A stretch of 64,000 nucleotides of DNA from Anaerolineales bacterium (GCA_019637805.1 JAHBVB010000002.1:980981-1044980), one strand, 5' to 3'; shown: positions 1-8,131, counted from the first letter of the stretch. Notes: generated from the letters alone by a model not told the origin. Translations and numbers: made by a program.

Positions 1-1689
1 CAGTGGAGCCAGATCCCCTTCGCCGGGGAATGGGGCATCTCCACCTCCCTGTTCCAGATCGCCGCAGACTCCGCCCGCCAGGGCGGCCAGAAGGTCAACG
101 TGCCGCAGCGCGCCAGCGAGCTGGCCGAGGCGCTGGCCGCCGAGCTGGGCACGCCGCCCGGCTTCTCCCGCGTCGAGGCCGTGCGCGGTTACCTGAACCT
201 GTACTTCGCCGCCGCCGACTACGCCGCCCGCGTCCTGCAAGATGTGGCCGCCGCCGGCGAAAGATACGGCCACGGCGCGCCCAAGGGCGAGCAGGTCATG
301 CTGGAATATTCGCAGCCCAACACGCACAAAGCCTTCCACGTCGGCCACCTGCGCAACATGATCCTGGGCGCCGCCCTGTGCAACATCATCGAAGCCGCCG
401 GTTACCAGATGGTGCGCGCCAACTACATTGGCGACTTCGGCAAGGATGTGATGAAGTGGGTCTGGAACTACAAGGCCCGCCACATGGGCGAGCAGCCCCC
501 TGCCGAAGACGTGACGCGCTGGATGGGCGATCTGTACGCCGAGGCCAGCCGCGAGCTGGAGAACAACCCGGACGGCGAAGCCGAGATCCGGGCGCTCTTC
601 AGCCAGTGGGAAGACCCGCAAAGCGAAGCCCACCAGCTGTGGCAGCTGACCCGCCAGTGGTCGCTGGACGGCTTCAACGAGATCTATGACCTGATGGGCA
701 TCCGCTTCGACCGCATCTATTACGAGAGCGAGATGGAAAAGCCCTCCAAGCAGATGGTTACCCAGCTGATCGCCGAAGGCATTGCCACCGACGAGCGCAG
801 TGAAGACGGCCCGGTGGTGGTCAAGCTGGACCAGCTGCTGGGCCTGGAGCAGGAGAAGTTCCGCGTGATGGTGCTGATGCGCTCGGACGGCACCGCCCTG
901 TACGGCGCCTGGGACCTGGCGCTGGCCCTGGCCAAGTTCCGTGAATACGAGCTGACCAAGTCCATCTACGTGGTGGATGTGCGCCAGTCGCTGCACTTCC
1001 AGCAGGTCTTCAAGACCCTGGAGCTGGCCGGCTACAGCGATCTGATGAAGAAGGTGCTGCACATCCCCTACGAAGTGGTCAACCTGCCCGGCAACATCAT
1101 CCTCTCCTCGCGCGAGGGCGTGGTGGTGCTGCTGGAAGAGCTGATCCGCGAGGCCACCCGCCGCACCGGCGAGATCGTGGCCGAGAAGAACCCCGAGCTG
1201 GACGCCGCTACCCGCGCCCAGGTCGCCCGCCAGGTCGGCCTGGCGGCCATCAAGTACCCGATGCTGGCCCGCGAGAACACCAAGATCGCCACCTTCGACT
1301 GGGAAGCCGCCCTGGACTTCAACGGCCAGGCCGCCCCCTACATGCAATACGCCCACGTGCGCGCCAACAGCATCCTGCGCCGAGCGGGCGGCGCGCCCGC
1401 CGCGGCTGTGCCGGGGCAAGACCTGCACAAGAGCGAGATCGAATTGATCGACCTGATCTCGCAGCTGCCCGACACGGTGCAGCGCGCCGCCGCCGAGTAC
1501 AAGACCCTGCACATCACCAACCTGGCCTACGAGGTCGCCAAGGCTTTCAACGACTTCTACAACCAGTGCCCCGTGCTGGGGGCCGAGGAACCGGCCCGCA
1601 GCTTCCGCCTGGGGCTGGTGGCGGCTGCCAAGCAGGCGCTGGCCAACTGCCTGGCGCTGCTGGGCATTGAAGCCCCTGAAGTAATGTAG
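1..1689 (+). CDS. argS: Arginyl-tRNA synthetase, 5' truncated by window edge
   Basis: This class I aminoacyl-tRNA synthetase charges tRNA-Arg with arginine using ATP in the cytoplasm. The frame is open from base 1 (it begins QWSQIPFAGEWG), so the true start lies outside the window; about 562 residues are visible, close to a whole ArgRS. The class I HxGH motif is present as HVGHLRN, followed by NYIGDFGKDV. The KMSKS region is degenerate (ILSSREGVVVL, codons around 1099-1128), which is common in ArgRS. TKIATFDWEAALDF and the helical DALR anticodon-binding domain fill the last third. It ends TAG at 1687-1689, 30 bases before the next gene on the same strand, so co-transcription is possible. Confidence 0.96.
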   Translation, partial: QWSQIPFAGEWGISTSLFQIAADSARQGGQKVNVPQRASELAEALAAELGTPPGFSRVEAVRGYLNLYFAAADYAARVLQDVAAAGERYGHGAPKGEQVMLEYSQPNTHKAFHVGHLRNMILGAALCNIIEAAGYQMVRANYIGDFGKDVMKWVWNYKARHMGEQPPAEDVTRWMGDLYAEASRELENNPDGEAEIRALFSQWEDPQSEAHQLWQLTRQWSLDGFNEIYDLMGIRFDRIYYESEMEKPSKQMVTQLIAEGIATDERSEDGPVVVKLDQLLGLEQEKFRVMVLMRSDGTALYGAWDLALALAKFREYELTKSIYVVDVRQSLHFQQVFKTLELAGYSDLMKKVLHIPYEVVNLPGNIILSSREGVVVLLEELIREATRRTGEIVAEKNPELDAATRAQVARQVGLAAIKYPMLARENTKIATFDWEAALDFNGQAAPYMQYAHVRANSILRRAGGAPAAAVPGQDLHKSEIELIDLISQLPDTVQRAAAEYKTLHITNLAYEVAKAFNDFYNQCPVLGAEEPARSFRLGLVAAAKQALANCLALLGIEAPEVM

Positions 1690-1719
1690 CCCCATCCCCT
1701 GCCCCAAGGAGACCTGCCG

Positions 1720-2532
1720 ATGCCCGCAGCCCAGCCCCGCCGCCTGTACCTGACCAACCCCAGCCAGTTCAAGATCGAATACGAGATCAATTCGTGGATG
1801 AAGGCGGGGTCGCAGGTGGACCTGGCGCTGGCCACGGCCGAGTGGGAACGCCTCTGCCAAACCTACGCCGACCTGGGCGCTGAGGTCGAGACCTTCGACC
1901 CGCTGCCCGGCTGGCCCGACTCGGTCTTCCTCGGCGACGCCATCTTCCTCTACGGCGACCAGGCCATCGCCAGCCGCTTCCGCCACCCCGAGCGGGCCGG
2001 CGAAGTGGAGCCGATGGTGGCCCGCTTCGAAGAGCGCGGCTTCCGCGTCCACTGGCTGCCGGACGGCCTCTATTACGAAGGCAACGGCGAGACCATGCCC
2101 TGGAACGGCCGGCTGCTGGCCGGCTACGGTCCGCGTAGCGACCGCGCCGCCCACGACTTCATCTCCAGCACGCTCGAAGTCCCCGTCCTCTCCATCCATG
2201 TCCAAGCCCCCCACTTCCATGTCGATACCACCATTTGCCCGCTGTCCAGCGGGGCACTGGCCTACGTGCCCAACGGCATGGACGCCGAGAGCCGCCAGCG
2301 TGTGCACGCCCTCAACGCCGATCTGATCGAGATCGACGACGAGGAAGCCCGCCTGCTGGCCTGCAACTCGATGGTCTTCGGCAACACGGTCATCCTCAGC
2401 ACCCAAAAGGCCCCCCGCTTCGAGAAAGCCCTGGAGCGCGCCGGCTTTGATGTGCTGGCCCTGGACATGAGCGAGTTCGCCCAGTCCGGCGGCGGCGCCA
2501 AATGCCTGACGTTGGAAGCGTATAGCGCATAG
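1720..2532 (+). CDS. DDAH/arginine deiminase-superfamily amidinohydrolase
   Basis: A 270-residue protein of the pentein (guanidino-group modifying) superfamily, most like dimethylarginine dimethylaminohydrolase. The N-terminus carries the DDAH-like signature NPSQFKIEYEINSWM, the middle a catalytic-His region HFHVDTTICPL, and the C-terminus the nucleophile context SGGGAKCLTLE with Cys about ten residues from the end. These are the family's His and Cys catalytic residues. A Shine-Dalgarno AAGGAGA precedes the ATG. The position directly after argS is consistent with arginine-related metabolism, but substrate (arginine, methylarginine or another guanidino compound) cannot be set from sequence alone. 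Confidence 0.85.
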   Translation: MPAAQPRRLYLTNPSQFKIEYEINSWMKAGSQVDLALATAEWERLCQTYADLGAEVETFDPLPGWPDSVFLGDAIFLYGDQAIASRFRHPERAGEVEPMVARFEERGFRVHWLPDGLYYEGNGETMPWNGRLLAGYGPRSDRAAHDFISSTLEVPVLSIHVQAPHFHVDTTICPLSSGALAYVPNGMDAESRQRVHALNADLIEIDDEEARLLACNSMVFGNTVILSTQKAPRFEKALERAGFDVLALDMSEFAQSGGGAKCLTLEAYSA

Positions 2533-2537
2533 CGATT

Positions 2538-2572
2538 AGCTGTCAGCTGTCAGCCATCAGCGTTCAGCTTGC
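2538..2572. repeat. Five imperfect 7-bp tandem repeats
   Basis: Just after the DDAH-like stop, five heptads follow each other: AGCTGTC, AGCTGTC, AGCCATC, AGCGTTC, AGCTTGC. The first two are identical and all keep AGC. They run into a partial copy of the dispersed repeat at 2567-2593. Function unknown. Confidence 0.6.
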
Positions 2573-2593
2573 GTAGCGGACGAAGCAATCTCC
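2567..2593 (+). repeat. Dispersed repeat, partial copy
   Basis: Contains GCGGACGAAGCAATCTCC, the same 'gacgaagcaatct' core seen at 3366-3467, 6069-6114, 41951-41990 and 61211-61258. Only the 3' half of the element is present here. Confidence 0.5.
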
Positions 2594-2623
2594 ACCTTAG
2601 CCCACGCCCCACATCCCTGGGTC

Positions 2624-2676
2624 ATCCTTCACGACGCTTGGTCGTTGCAGAGCAACGACCAAGCGTCGTGAAGGAT
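2624..2676. repeat. Perfect 25-bp inverted repeat with 3-base loop
   Basis: The left arm 2624-2648 and right arm 2652-2676 are exact reverse complements around the loop AGA. No T-tract follows on either strand, so it is not a typical intrinsic terminator. A REP-like or mobile palindromic element is more likely; it sits between the DDAH-like gene and the toxin-antitoxin pair. Confidence 0.75.
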
Positions 2677-2730
2677 CCCTGATAGCGTTGCCAGGAATCC
2701 AAGTTCTTTGGGCTGGCAAGCGAAGTTCGG

Positions 2731-2755
2731 TATACACACCTATGTTGTGTATAAT
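2731..2755 (+). promoter_or_regulatory. Toxin-antitoxin promoter with overlapping palindromic operator
   Basis: A near-perfect palindrome, TATACACAC at 2731-2739 and TTGTGTATA at 2745-2753 (8 of 9 pairs), overlaps a consensus -10 box TATAAT at 2750-2755. The ATG at 2762 lies six bases after the box, so the transcript probably starts at or next to the start codon. Ribbon-helix-helix antitoxins usually repress their own operon by binding such sites; that role is inferred. Confidence 0.65.
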
Positions 2756-2761
2756 GCAAGC

Positions 2762-3004
2762 ATGCAAAGACTTCAACGCGTTCAGATCCTGCTTGATGAG
2801 CAGCAGCAAAAATACCTGGCCCGCGTGTCCAAGAAAAGCGGCAAGAGCGTCTCGGCGCTGATACGCGAGCTGATCAGCGAGAAGATGGCCGGTGTTAAAG
2901 AAGCGCGCCTGGCCCAAACCGCCCGCGAGCTGCGCGCGGTCTACGAAACAGATGAAGAACTGACCTCCTTCAGCGGACTGGACGCCGAAGACTGGCATGC
3001 GTAG
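2762..3004 (+). CDS. Ribbon-helix-helix antitoxin
   Basis: An 80-residue protein with a ribbon-helix-helix N-terminus (MQRLQRVQILLDEQQQKYL, then KKSGKSVSALIRELISEK), the DNA-binding fold of many type II antitoxins. The acidic C-terminus (DEELTSFSGLDAEDWHA) would be the toxin-binding tail. An upstream in-frame start at 2708 exists, but it would read through the -10 box and operator, so the ATG at 2762 is preferred. The reading frame overlaps the toxin start by 8 bases (2997-3004), the usual coupling for these pairs. Confidence 0.8.
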   Translation: MQRLQRVQILLDEQQQKYLARVSKKSGKSVSALIRELISEKMAGVKEARLAQTARELRAVYETDEELTSFSGLDAEDWHA

Positions 3005-3338
3005 AGGGGAAATCTGGCTGGTCAACCTGGACCCGACCATTGGCTCTGAGATACGCAAGCAGCGCCCCGCGGTCATCGTCAACCGCAATTCCGTCGGCAT
3101 CCTGCCGTTAAAGATCGTGGTGCCGATTACCGGCTGGAATGACAAATTCGCCGAAGCGCCCTGGTTGGTGCCGTTGGAACGCAACTCCACTATCGGCCTG
3201 GTCAAGAAATCGGCTGCAGACACTTTCCAAGTGCGCTCAGTCAGTGACCAACGCCTGGTGCGCCGCCTGGGAGCGCTGGATGCGGACACCCTGCAGCGGA
3301 TAGATGCCGCGCTGAGCCTGGCACTGGATTTGGATTGA
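2997..3338 (+). CDS. MazF/PemK-family toxin (endoribonuclease)
   Basis: A 113-residue MazF/PemK-like protein. It starts MRRGEIWLVNLDPTIGSEI and continues KQRPAVIVNRN, the conserved loop and substrate-binding strand of the family; members cleave mRNA at short sequences when freed from their antitoxin. The VVPITGW segment also fits. It overlaps the antitoxin gene by 8 bases and has no separate promoter. Family membership is clear; cleavage specificity is not predictable. Confidence 0.88.
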   Translation: MRRGEIWLVNLDPTIGSEIRKQRPAVIVNRNSVGILPLKIVVPITGWNDKFAEAPWLVPLERNSTIGLVKKSAADTFQVRSVSDQRLVRRLGALDADTLQRIDAALSLALDLD

Positions 3339-3365
3339 GACCGCAACAAGGCACAAACCCATCCG

Positions 3366-3401
3366 TCATTGCGAACGAGCGAAGCGAGTGAAGCAATCTC
3401 G
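3366..3401 (+). repeat. Dispersed repeat, copy in plus orientation
   Basis: Begins TCATTGCGAACGAGCG and ends GTGAAGCAATCTCG. It forms an inverted pair with 3413-3467, so the two copies could fold into a long hairpin downstream of the toxin gene. Confidence 0.65.
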
Positions 3402-3412
3402 GCTTGCAATAC

Positions 3413-3467
3413 GAGATTGCTTCGTCCGTTTCCAGCGCTGACGCGCTGGAATACTCCTCGCAATGAC
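3413..3467 (-). repeat. Dispersed repeat, inverted copy
   Basis: On the minus strand it reads TCATTGCGAGGAGTATTCCA, then CAGCGCTGACGC, then GACGAAGCAATCTC. It belongs to the same family as 6069-6114 and 61211-61258, with a longer middle. A second copy lies eleven bases away in opposite orientation. Confidence 0.65.
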
Positions 3468-3562
3468 GAAAGGGGCGAGACTGGCAATGACGGGGCGGGC
3501 CAGAAAAGTTGTAATAATCATATTGTGGGGAGCGGGGTTTGTTACATGTTACATGTTTGAAT

Positions 3563-4795
3563 TCAGGCATTTTCATTCTCCATAGAAGGATCGACCAGTT
3601 CGAATAAGGCGGTTTTGCCATGAAGCCCTTCGTTGGCGCGGCGGATCCGCCCGGCGGCCACGAGCTGGTGGACGGCGTTGCGCACGGTGCCGGGCGAGTA
3701 TTCGGCGAGCCAGGCGATGAGCTGGGGTGTGGTGGCGGAATCGTGCTCTTCGATATAGTCCAGGATGTCGGCGAGGACACCGGGGCGAGGCGGCTTTTGG
3801 CCGAGATGCGGGCGATGTTCGGCGGCGGTGAGGTGGACACGCAGCGGGGTGGCTACGTCTTGTTCGAAGTGCACCTGGGCAGCAAAAGCGGATGGGGCGG
3901 CGTGACGGGCTTTGAGCGTTTCGAAGTCAATGCGGGCTTCTTCGGGCGACTGGACACCAAGCATGAGGTCGACCCCGGCCGAGATGGAGGAGGAGCCGCG
4001 GAAACTGCCGGAGCGGTTGGTGTGGTGGATGAGTAGGACGGCGGCGCGGCAGTGCTCGGCTAGGCGGCGAAGGTTGTAGAGCAAGGGCTGGACAGAGAGC
4101 ACGGAGTTCTCGTCGCCACCGCGTAGGACGCCTGCCAATGTGTCGATGACGATGAGCTGGGCTTCGAAGGTGAGGGCGCGCTGTATGAGGTGTTGAATGT
4201 CTTGCGGTTGGCGCAGGTCGTAGCCGCCGAAGGAGACGAAGTGCAAGGGCAGGCCGTAGCCCGCAGAGCGGCCGTGGAGCACGGCGTGGATGCGGCCCCA
4301 AAGGCGGCTGAGGCCGGTTTCTTCATCGACAAAAATTGTGGGTGCCTGGGTGACCGCTCTACCCAGCCAAGATAGGCCAGCGGCCACAGCGACAGCGAGG
4401 TCGAGCGCGGCCCAGGTTTTGAGCGAGCCGGGCGGGCCAACCAATAGGTTGAGGCTGGGGCGGGCAAATACGCCTTCGACGCACCATTCGGTTTGCGGCG
4501 GGTCGGTGTAGGCATCGTCTGCGCGGTAGTAGATACGCGATTTTTCCTCGGGGTCTTCGACGGTTTCGAGGACGGCGTTGACCTCTTCGACCATCTCGAA
4601 ATGGAAATCGCGGGTGGCCTCGACGAAGGCCGCGTAACGGGCACGGCGGCCGCGGGCGGCTACCTGGTCTATGGCGTCGGTGATGTAGACCCATTCGATG
4701 GGCAGGTCTGACGGCAAGGATTCTTTGTGGTTGTGCTGGATGAGGCGGGCAGCGTATTTGGCGGCCTCGGGATTGGGCCTGTATGGCGTGGACAT
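3563..4795 (-). CDS. RepA/RecA-like AAA_25 ATPase with C-terminal winged helix
   Basis: A 410-residue protein with a RecA-fold ATPase core: Walker A GPPGSLKT after LNLLV, VDEETG, Walker B LIVIDTLAGV, and the sensor-like LLIHHTNRSGSFRGSSSI. This is the AAA_25/RepA-like layout found in plasmid replication helicases, phage and integrated elements. The C-terminal 80 residues (TPQLIAWLAEYSPGTVRNAV) look like a winged-helix DNA-binding domain. The ATG follows a weak upstream region. No integrase, relaxase or origin is visible beside it, so it may be a relic of an integrated element or a chromosomal gene of unknown role. Confidence 0.75.
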   Translation of the reverse strand: MSTPYRPNPEAAKYAARLIQHNHKESLPSDLPIEWVYITDAIDQVAARGRRARYAAFVEATRDFHFEMVEEVNAVLETVEDPEEKSRIYYRADDAYTDPPQTEWCVEGVFARPSLNLLVGPPGSLKTWAALDLAVAVAAGLSWLGRAVTQAPTIFVDEETGLSRLWGRIHAVLHGRSAGYGLPLHFVSFGGYDLRQPQDIQHLIQRALTFEAQLIVIDTLAGVLRGGDENSVLSVQPLLYNLRRLAEHCRAAVLLIHHTNRSGSFRGSSSISAGVDLMLGVQSPEEARIDFETLKARHAAPSAFAAQVHFEQDVATPLRVHLTAAEHRPHLGQKPPRPGVLADILDYIEEHDSATTPQLIAWLAEYSPGTVRNAVHQLVAAGRIRRANEGLHGKTALFELVDPSMENENA

Positions 4796-4959
4796 GAAAC
4801 CCCCAAAAGCAAAAGGGTGAGGGCGGAAGGCTGAAGGATGAGGCCGCCCTGCAGGATAGCTATAGCATGGATGGCAGGGGTTTAGTGGGATTAGGGTGTG
4901 GGGTCAAGGATAAGGAGACAGCAAAATACATCGTTTAATATTGGACAATAATATTCTTC

Positions 4960-5931
4960 TTAAATCTTTATTGGTGTTATTGGCGAAAAACCACCAAGCT
5001 TCTTGAAGTTGACCTGATGCGTAAAGTTCTCAAAAGCATCAGACGGATCTAACATCTCAAAATTAAGGGTTTCCATAGTTTGGCGCGGCAGAAGTGAAGA
5101 AAGAATCGGCTGGTCCTCGAGATGACCGGTCTTCGTGTTTAATAATTTGCAATAAACAGTTAGCAGAACAGCAGCCACGGGAACAATTGCGAGCACCTCA
5201 CGAACTACGCGAAGTGATGCGCTACAAACATAGTCCTGGTAAACCTGATTCCGGATGGAAAGAGGCAACGGACGTGTCGAAAGTTTCCCGGACTTCAATA
5301 AGGACTTTTTCTCCTTAGGAACTATGTCGCTAGTTCTAACATACAGATTTACTTGAACTGAATCCCTACTCAATACACTTAGCTCCACTCTAGAACCAAG
5401 CCCTTCCAATTCGCTGAAAGCGGAGGGGAAGAGCTTGAAAGCTGATTGCATTTTTGACTTTTCTTTCTTTAATACACCTTTAGCAAGTTTCCATTCCAAT
5501 ATCTTTTCTTTATATCCCTGCTCAGCCAAAGTAAAAGCCTCTCGGTCCTTTTCTGAGGCTTCGAGGATTTGCTTTTCTAATTGATGTACTTTCTTTTCTG
5601 TTCTGCGCAGAATTCTGTCAAAAAAACTCGGTTTGTAGTTTTTAAGTTCTGCTTCTGCAAGCTCCGCAAATTGGCTAGAGGAAACTGGTTTTGCAGGTGG
5701 GTCAGCTTCTATTTTCTCCCAGTCAACACTCTCACTGCATTCTTTATGCAATGTTTGCAAAAGTTCGATGTAGTTTTCATATTCTGCGACTTCTAATTCA
5801 GCTCTAGCCAATTCAGTTAGCCATTCAGCTTCCTTACGTTGCCGCTCTAGTTCGCGCTGGCGTCTGCGCTGTTCACGTTCCATTCTATTGGCTGTAGCAT
5901 TTACTGCTCTGAGAGTTCCTCTAAAGCTCAC
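4960..5931 (-). CDS. Hypothetical coiled-coil protein, AT-rich
   Basis: A 323-residue protein with no family I recognise. Residues about 15-45 are a highly charged helix (EREQRRRQRELERQRKEAEW), probably a coiled coil, and another charged helical stretch lies near residues 105-165. A hydrophobic strand-rich segment (VVREVLAIVPVAAVLLTVYC) near residue 240 precedes a C-terminus ending ITPIKI. Base composition is clearly more AT-rich than the surrounding genes, and codon choice differs, suggesting recent transfer. It is divergent in style from both neighbours and may belong with the RepA-like ATPase as cargo of one island. Confidence 0.65.
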   Translation of the reverse strand: MSFRGTLRAVNATANRMEREQRRRQRELERQRKEAEWLTELARAELEVAEYENYIELLQTLHKECSESVDWEKIEADPPAKPVSSSQFAELAEAELKNYKPSFFDRILRRTEKKVHQLEKQILEASEKDREAFTLAEQGYKEKILEWKLAKGVLKKEKSKMQSAFKLFPSAFSELEGLGSRVELSVLSRDSVQVNLYVRTSDIVPKEKKSLLKSGKLSTRPLPLSIRNQVYQDYVCSASLRVVREVLAIVPVAAVLLTVYCKLLNTKTGHLEDQPILSSLLPRQTMETLNFEMLDPSDAFENFTHQVNFKKLGGFSPITPIKI

Positions 5932-6068
5932 ACTGTCCTCCCATTCAAAAAATGAGCAGAGCTAAGTGCTATACACTTAGTCAGCTGGACAAATCACAAT
6001 ACCATAGTCGCACCCAGTAGCCAGTTTAGTCGATTCTACGATGTTTATAGACATATAAATAGTGATAC

Positions 6069-6114
6069 AGATTGCTTCGTCGCACTTGCTACGCAAGTAC
6101 TCCTCGCAATGACG
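6069..6114 (-). repeat. Dispersed repeat copy
   Basis: On the minus strand it reads TCATTGCGAGGAGTACTTGC, GTAGCAAGTGCGACGAAGC, AATCTG. The internal TACTTGC/GCAAGT pair makes a hairpin. It is nearly identical to the copy at 61211-61258, 55 kb away. Confidence 0.75.
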
Positions 6115-6132
6115 GTAAAGTTCAGCCGCGTA

Positions 6133-7518
6133 TTACTTCGTCTTACGCCTGCCCGTATACGAAGAGGCAGTAATGCCAAAAATCGTGCACAGCCGCGTAT
6201 CCAACATGCGTGAGCGGATGCGCGGGTCCATATCATCCAGCCGGTCGGCCGTGGTGATCACCGTGGGCAGCTGGGCGTTGTAGCGATGGTTGAACAGCTG
6301 GTAGAGCTTCTCGCGCGCCCAGGGCGTGGCCGACTGGGTGCCCAGGTCGTCCAGCACCAGCAGCTCGCTGTTGCGGATCTCCTCAAAGCGGCGGTCGTAG
6401 CTGACCGGGCTGTTGGGGTTGAAGGTCGCCCGCAGGTGGTCCAGCAGGTCCGGCACCATCACGAACAGCGGCACCTTGCCCATGTCCTGGCTGTAATTGG
6501 CGATGGCCGCCGCCAGGTGCGTCTTGCCGCTGCCGTGCGAGCCCATGAACACCAGCCAGCCCTTGGGCTTCTCAGCATATTTGCGGGCCGCGTCAAAGGC
6601 CTTGCGCAGCGACTTCTGGTCCGCCCCCGGCAGCCCCTCGCCCTCACGCAGGTCAAAGTTGGCGAAGTTGCGCTCGCGCAGCAGGTGCAGCGCCGAGAGC
6701 TCGTTCTGGCTGCTGTCGTCCATCGGGCGGCGGTAGTCCGGCGCCTGCACGCGCAGATGGCTGACCAGCTCCGGGTCAGACAAGCGCGAGCGGATGCGCC
6801 CCTCGACCTGGTCCAGGCTCAGGTTGGTGGTCACCACCAGCGGCAGGCGGTTGATGTAGCGGTGGTTGAGGATCTGGAACAGCTTCTCCTGGGCCCACTC
6901 GGTGGCGTTCTGCGTGCCGAAGTCGTCCAGGATCAGCAGCGGCGCCTGGCGGATCTCTTCGAAGCGCTCCTCGAAGCCGTGCTCCGAGCCGTAGGAGAAG
7001 CGCAGCTCATCCAGCAGGTCGGGTACGGTGATGAAGATGGCCGGCAGGCCGACCGAGACAGCGAAGTTGGCAATGGCCGCCGCCAGGTGGGTCTTGCCGC
7101 TGCCATAGCCGCCCTCCAGCAGCAGCCAGCCTTCCATAGTACGGGCGAAGTGCTGCGCCTGGTTAAAGGCCGTCTCCAGCGAGTCGGCCTGGCGGGCGGT
7201 CAGGCCCACCCGGCCGCGCACCTCGAAGTTGTCGAAGCTGAGGTGGTTGAGCTCGTCCAGGCGGCTGATGGCGTACAGCCGGCGGCGGCTGTGCTGAGCC
7301 ACCTCGCCGTGCCGGCAGCTGCAGATCTGCAGCTTGCCGAACTCGGGGTGGCCGGGAGGCACCTCGCTGCGCACATAGCCCAGCCCGCCGCACTGCGGGC
7401 AGTCCGGGTCGCCGGCCAGATAGGCGCGCGGGTTCTCAGTGCTCGATGTAGTCTGAGAACTCGCCTTCGACGTATTTTCGGCGATCCTTTTCAGAATCCC
7501 CTTGAGTTCGTCGCTCAT
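6133..7518 (-). CDS. DnaC/DnaI-like helicase loader with two AAA+ domains
   Basis: A 461-residue protein in which the helicase-loader AAA+ module occurs twice. Cysteines 40, 43, 66 and 68 (CPQC, CSC) form a DnaI-like zinc site. The first AAA+ has Walker A GGYGSGKT (136-143) and Walker B LLILDDFGT (194-202); the second has GSHGSGKT (326-333) and LLVLDDLGT (386-394). Each carries RIRSR near its end. Usual DnaC/DnaI proteins are about 250-310 residues with one AAA+. The ATG at 7518 is chosen over upstream alternatives because of a strong Shine-Dalgarno AAGGAGG; it overlaps the dnaD-like gene by 83 bases. Likely role: loading DnaB onto DNA. Confidence 0.88.
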   Translation of the reverse strand: MSDELKGILKRIAENTSKASSQTTSSTENPRAYLAGDPDCPQCGGLGYVRSEVPPGHPEFGKLQICSCRHGEVAQHSRRRLYAISRLDELNHLSFDNFEVRGRVGLTARQADSLETAFNQAQHFARTMEGWLLLEGGYGSGKTHLAAAIANFAVSVGLPAIFITVPDLLDELRFSYGSEHGFEERFEEIRQAPLLILDDFGTQNATEWAQEKLFQILNHRYINRLPLVVTTNLSLDQVEGRIRSRLSDPELVSHLRVQAPDYRRPMDDSSQNELSALHLLRERNFANFDLREGEGLPGADQKSLRKAFDAARKYAEKPKGWLVFMGSHGSGKTHLAAAIANYSQDMGKVPLFVMVPDLLDHLRATFNPNSPVSYDRRFEEIRNSELLVLDDLGTQSATPWAREKLYQLFNHRYNAQLPTVITTADRLDDMDPRIRSRMLDTRLCTIFGITASSYTGRRKTK

Positions 7519-8131
7519 CTTTGCCTCCTTCCTGCCAACGCCGCAAAATGGCGTCCACATAACTCCACGAGCGGGCGTTGTTCTGCACCGCAATGCCGAT
7601 GGCTTCTTGCAGCCAATCGTGCGGATAGTCTTTTTCGGCCTGCTTCAATATGTCGGCCAGCATGGGCGTGATCGGGCCGATGTGCTTCTCATACAGGCTG
7701 AACAGGTTGCCGTGCTCCTGAGCCAGCTCGATCGGGTAGCGGGCGTCGCCGGAAGGCTTCCAGGCTCCGTCGGCAATGGCCTGCAGCGCCTCCCGCCCGC
7801 GCGGCGAGTTGAGGAAGTAGAAGCGGCGCTGGGCGCCGTCGAACTCCAGCTCGGCCAGCAGCAGGACGCCGCGCCCCACGGCGCGCGCCAGCCCGTCTGC
7901 CAGGGCGGCCGCGTCCCCCAGCCCGGCCATGAAGACCGCATCGTCACTAAAGTCTTCGGGCTGCAGGTAGCGCGGGTCGCCTTCCATGCGCTCCAGCTTC
8001 CAGAAGGCGTACAGCAGCACCTTCAGCTCATTCAGGTCGTCCACCTGCGGCAGCAGCTGGCTGAAGAACGGCCCGGGGATGCGGGTGAAGCGCAGCTTGC
8101 CGTCCGGGAAACCGGGGAACGGGGCGCTCAC
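7436..8131 (-). CDS. DnaD-domain primosome protein
   Basis: A 231-residue protein. The N-terminal half is a winged-helix-like region (FTRIPGPFFSQLLPQVDDLNELKVL) and residues about 145-210 are a DnaD/DnaB C-terminal domain, NLFSLYEKHIGPITPMLADI followed by the conserved WSYVDAILRRW. DnaD remodels DNA during primosome assembly in Firmicutes. The start is GTG at 8131, immediately after the dnaB-like stop TAG, and the 3' end overlaps the helicase-loader gene. The gene order DnaB, DnaD, loader makes a helicase-loading operon. Confidence 0.85.
   Translation of the reverse strand: MSAPFPGFPDGKLRFTRIPGPFFSQLLPQVDDLNELKVLLYAFWKLERMEGDPRYLQPEDFSDDAVFMAGLGDAAALADGLARAVGRGVLLLAELEFDGAQRRFYFLNSPRGREALQAIADGAWKPSGDARYPIELAQEHGNLFSLYEKHIGPITPMLADILKQAEKDYPHDWLQEAIGIAVQNNARSWSYVDAILRRWQEGGKDERRTQGDSEKDRRKYVEGEFSDYIEH

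Noticed and set aside
2531-2676. CRISPR-like short repeats after the DDAH-like gene
   Set aside because: The 7-bp units are directly tandem without spacers and no cas gene is present.
3366-3467. Inverted repeat pair as insertion-sequence ends
   Set aside because: No transposase frame lies between or around the copies, and the same units occur singly at four other places; a dispersed small repeat explains them better.
6286-7671. Long plus-strand frame opposite the helicase loader
   Set aside because: Shadow of the tandem AAA+ gene; low-complexity translation and no recognisable domain.
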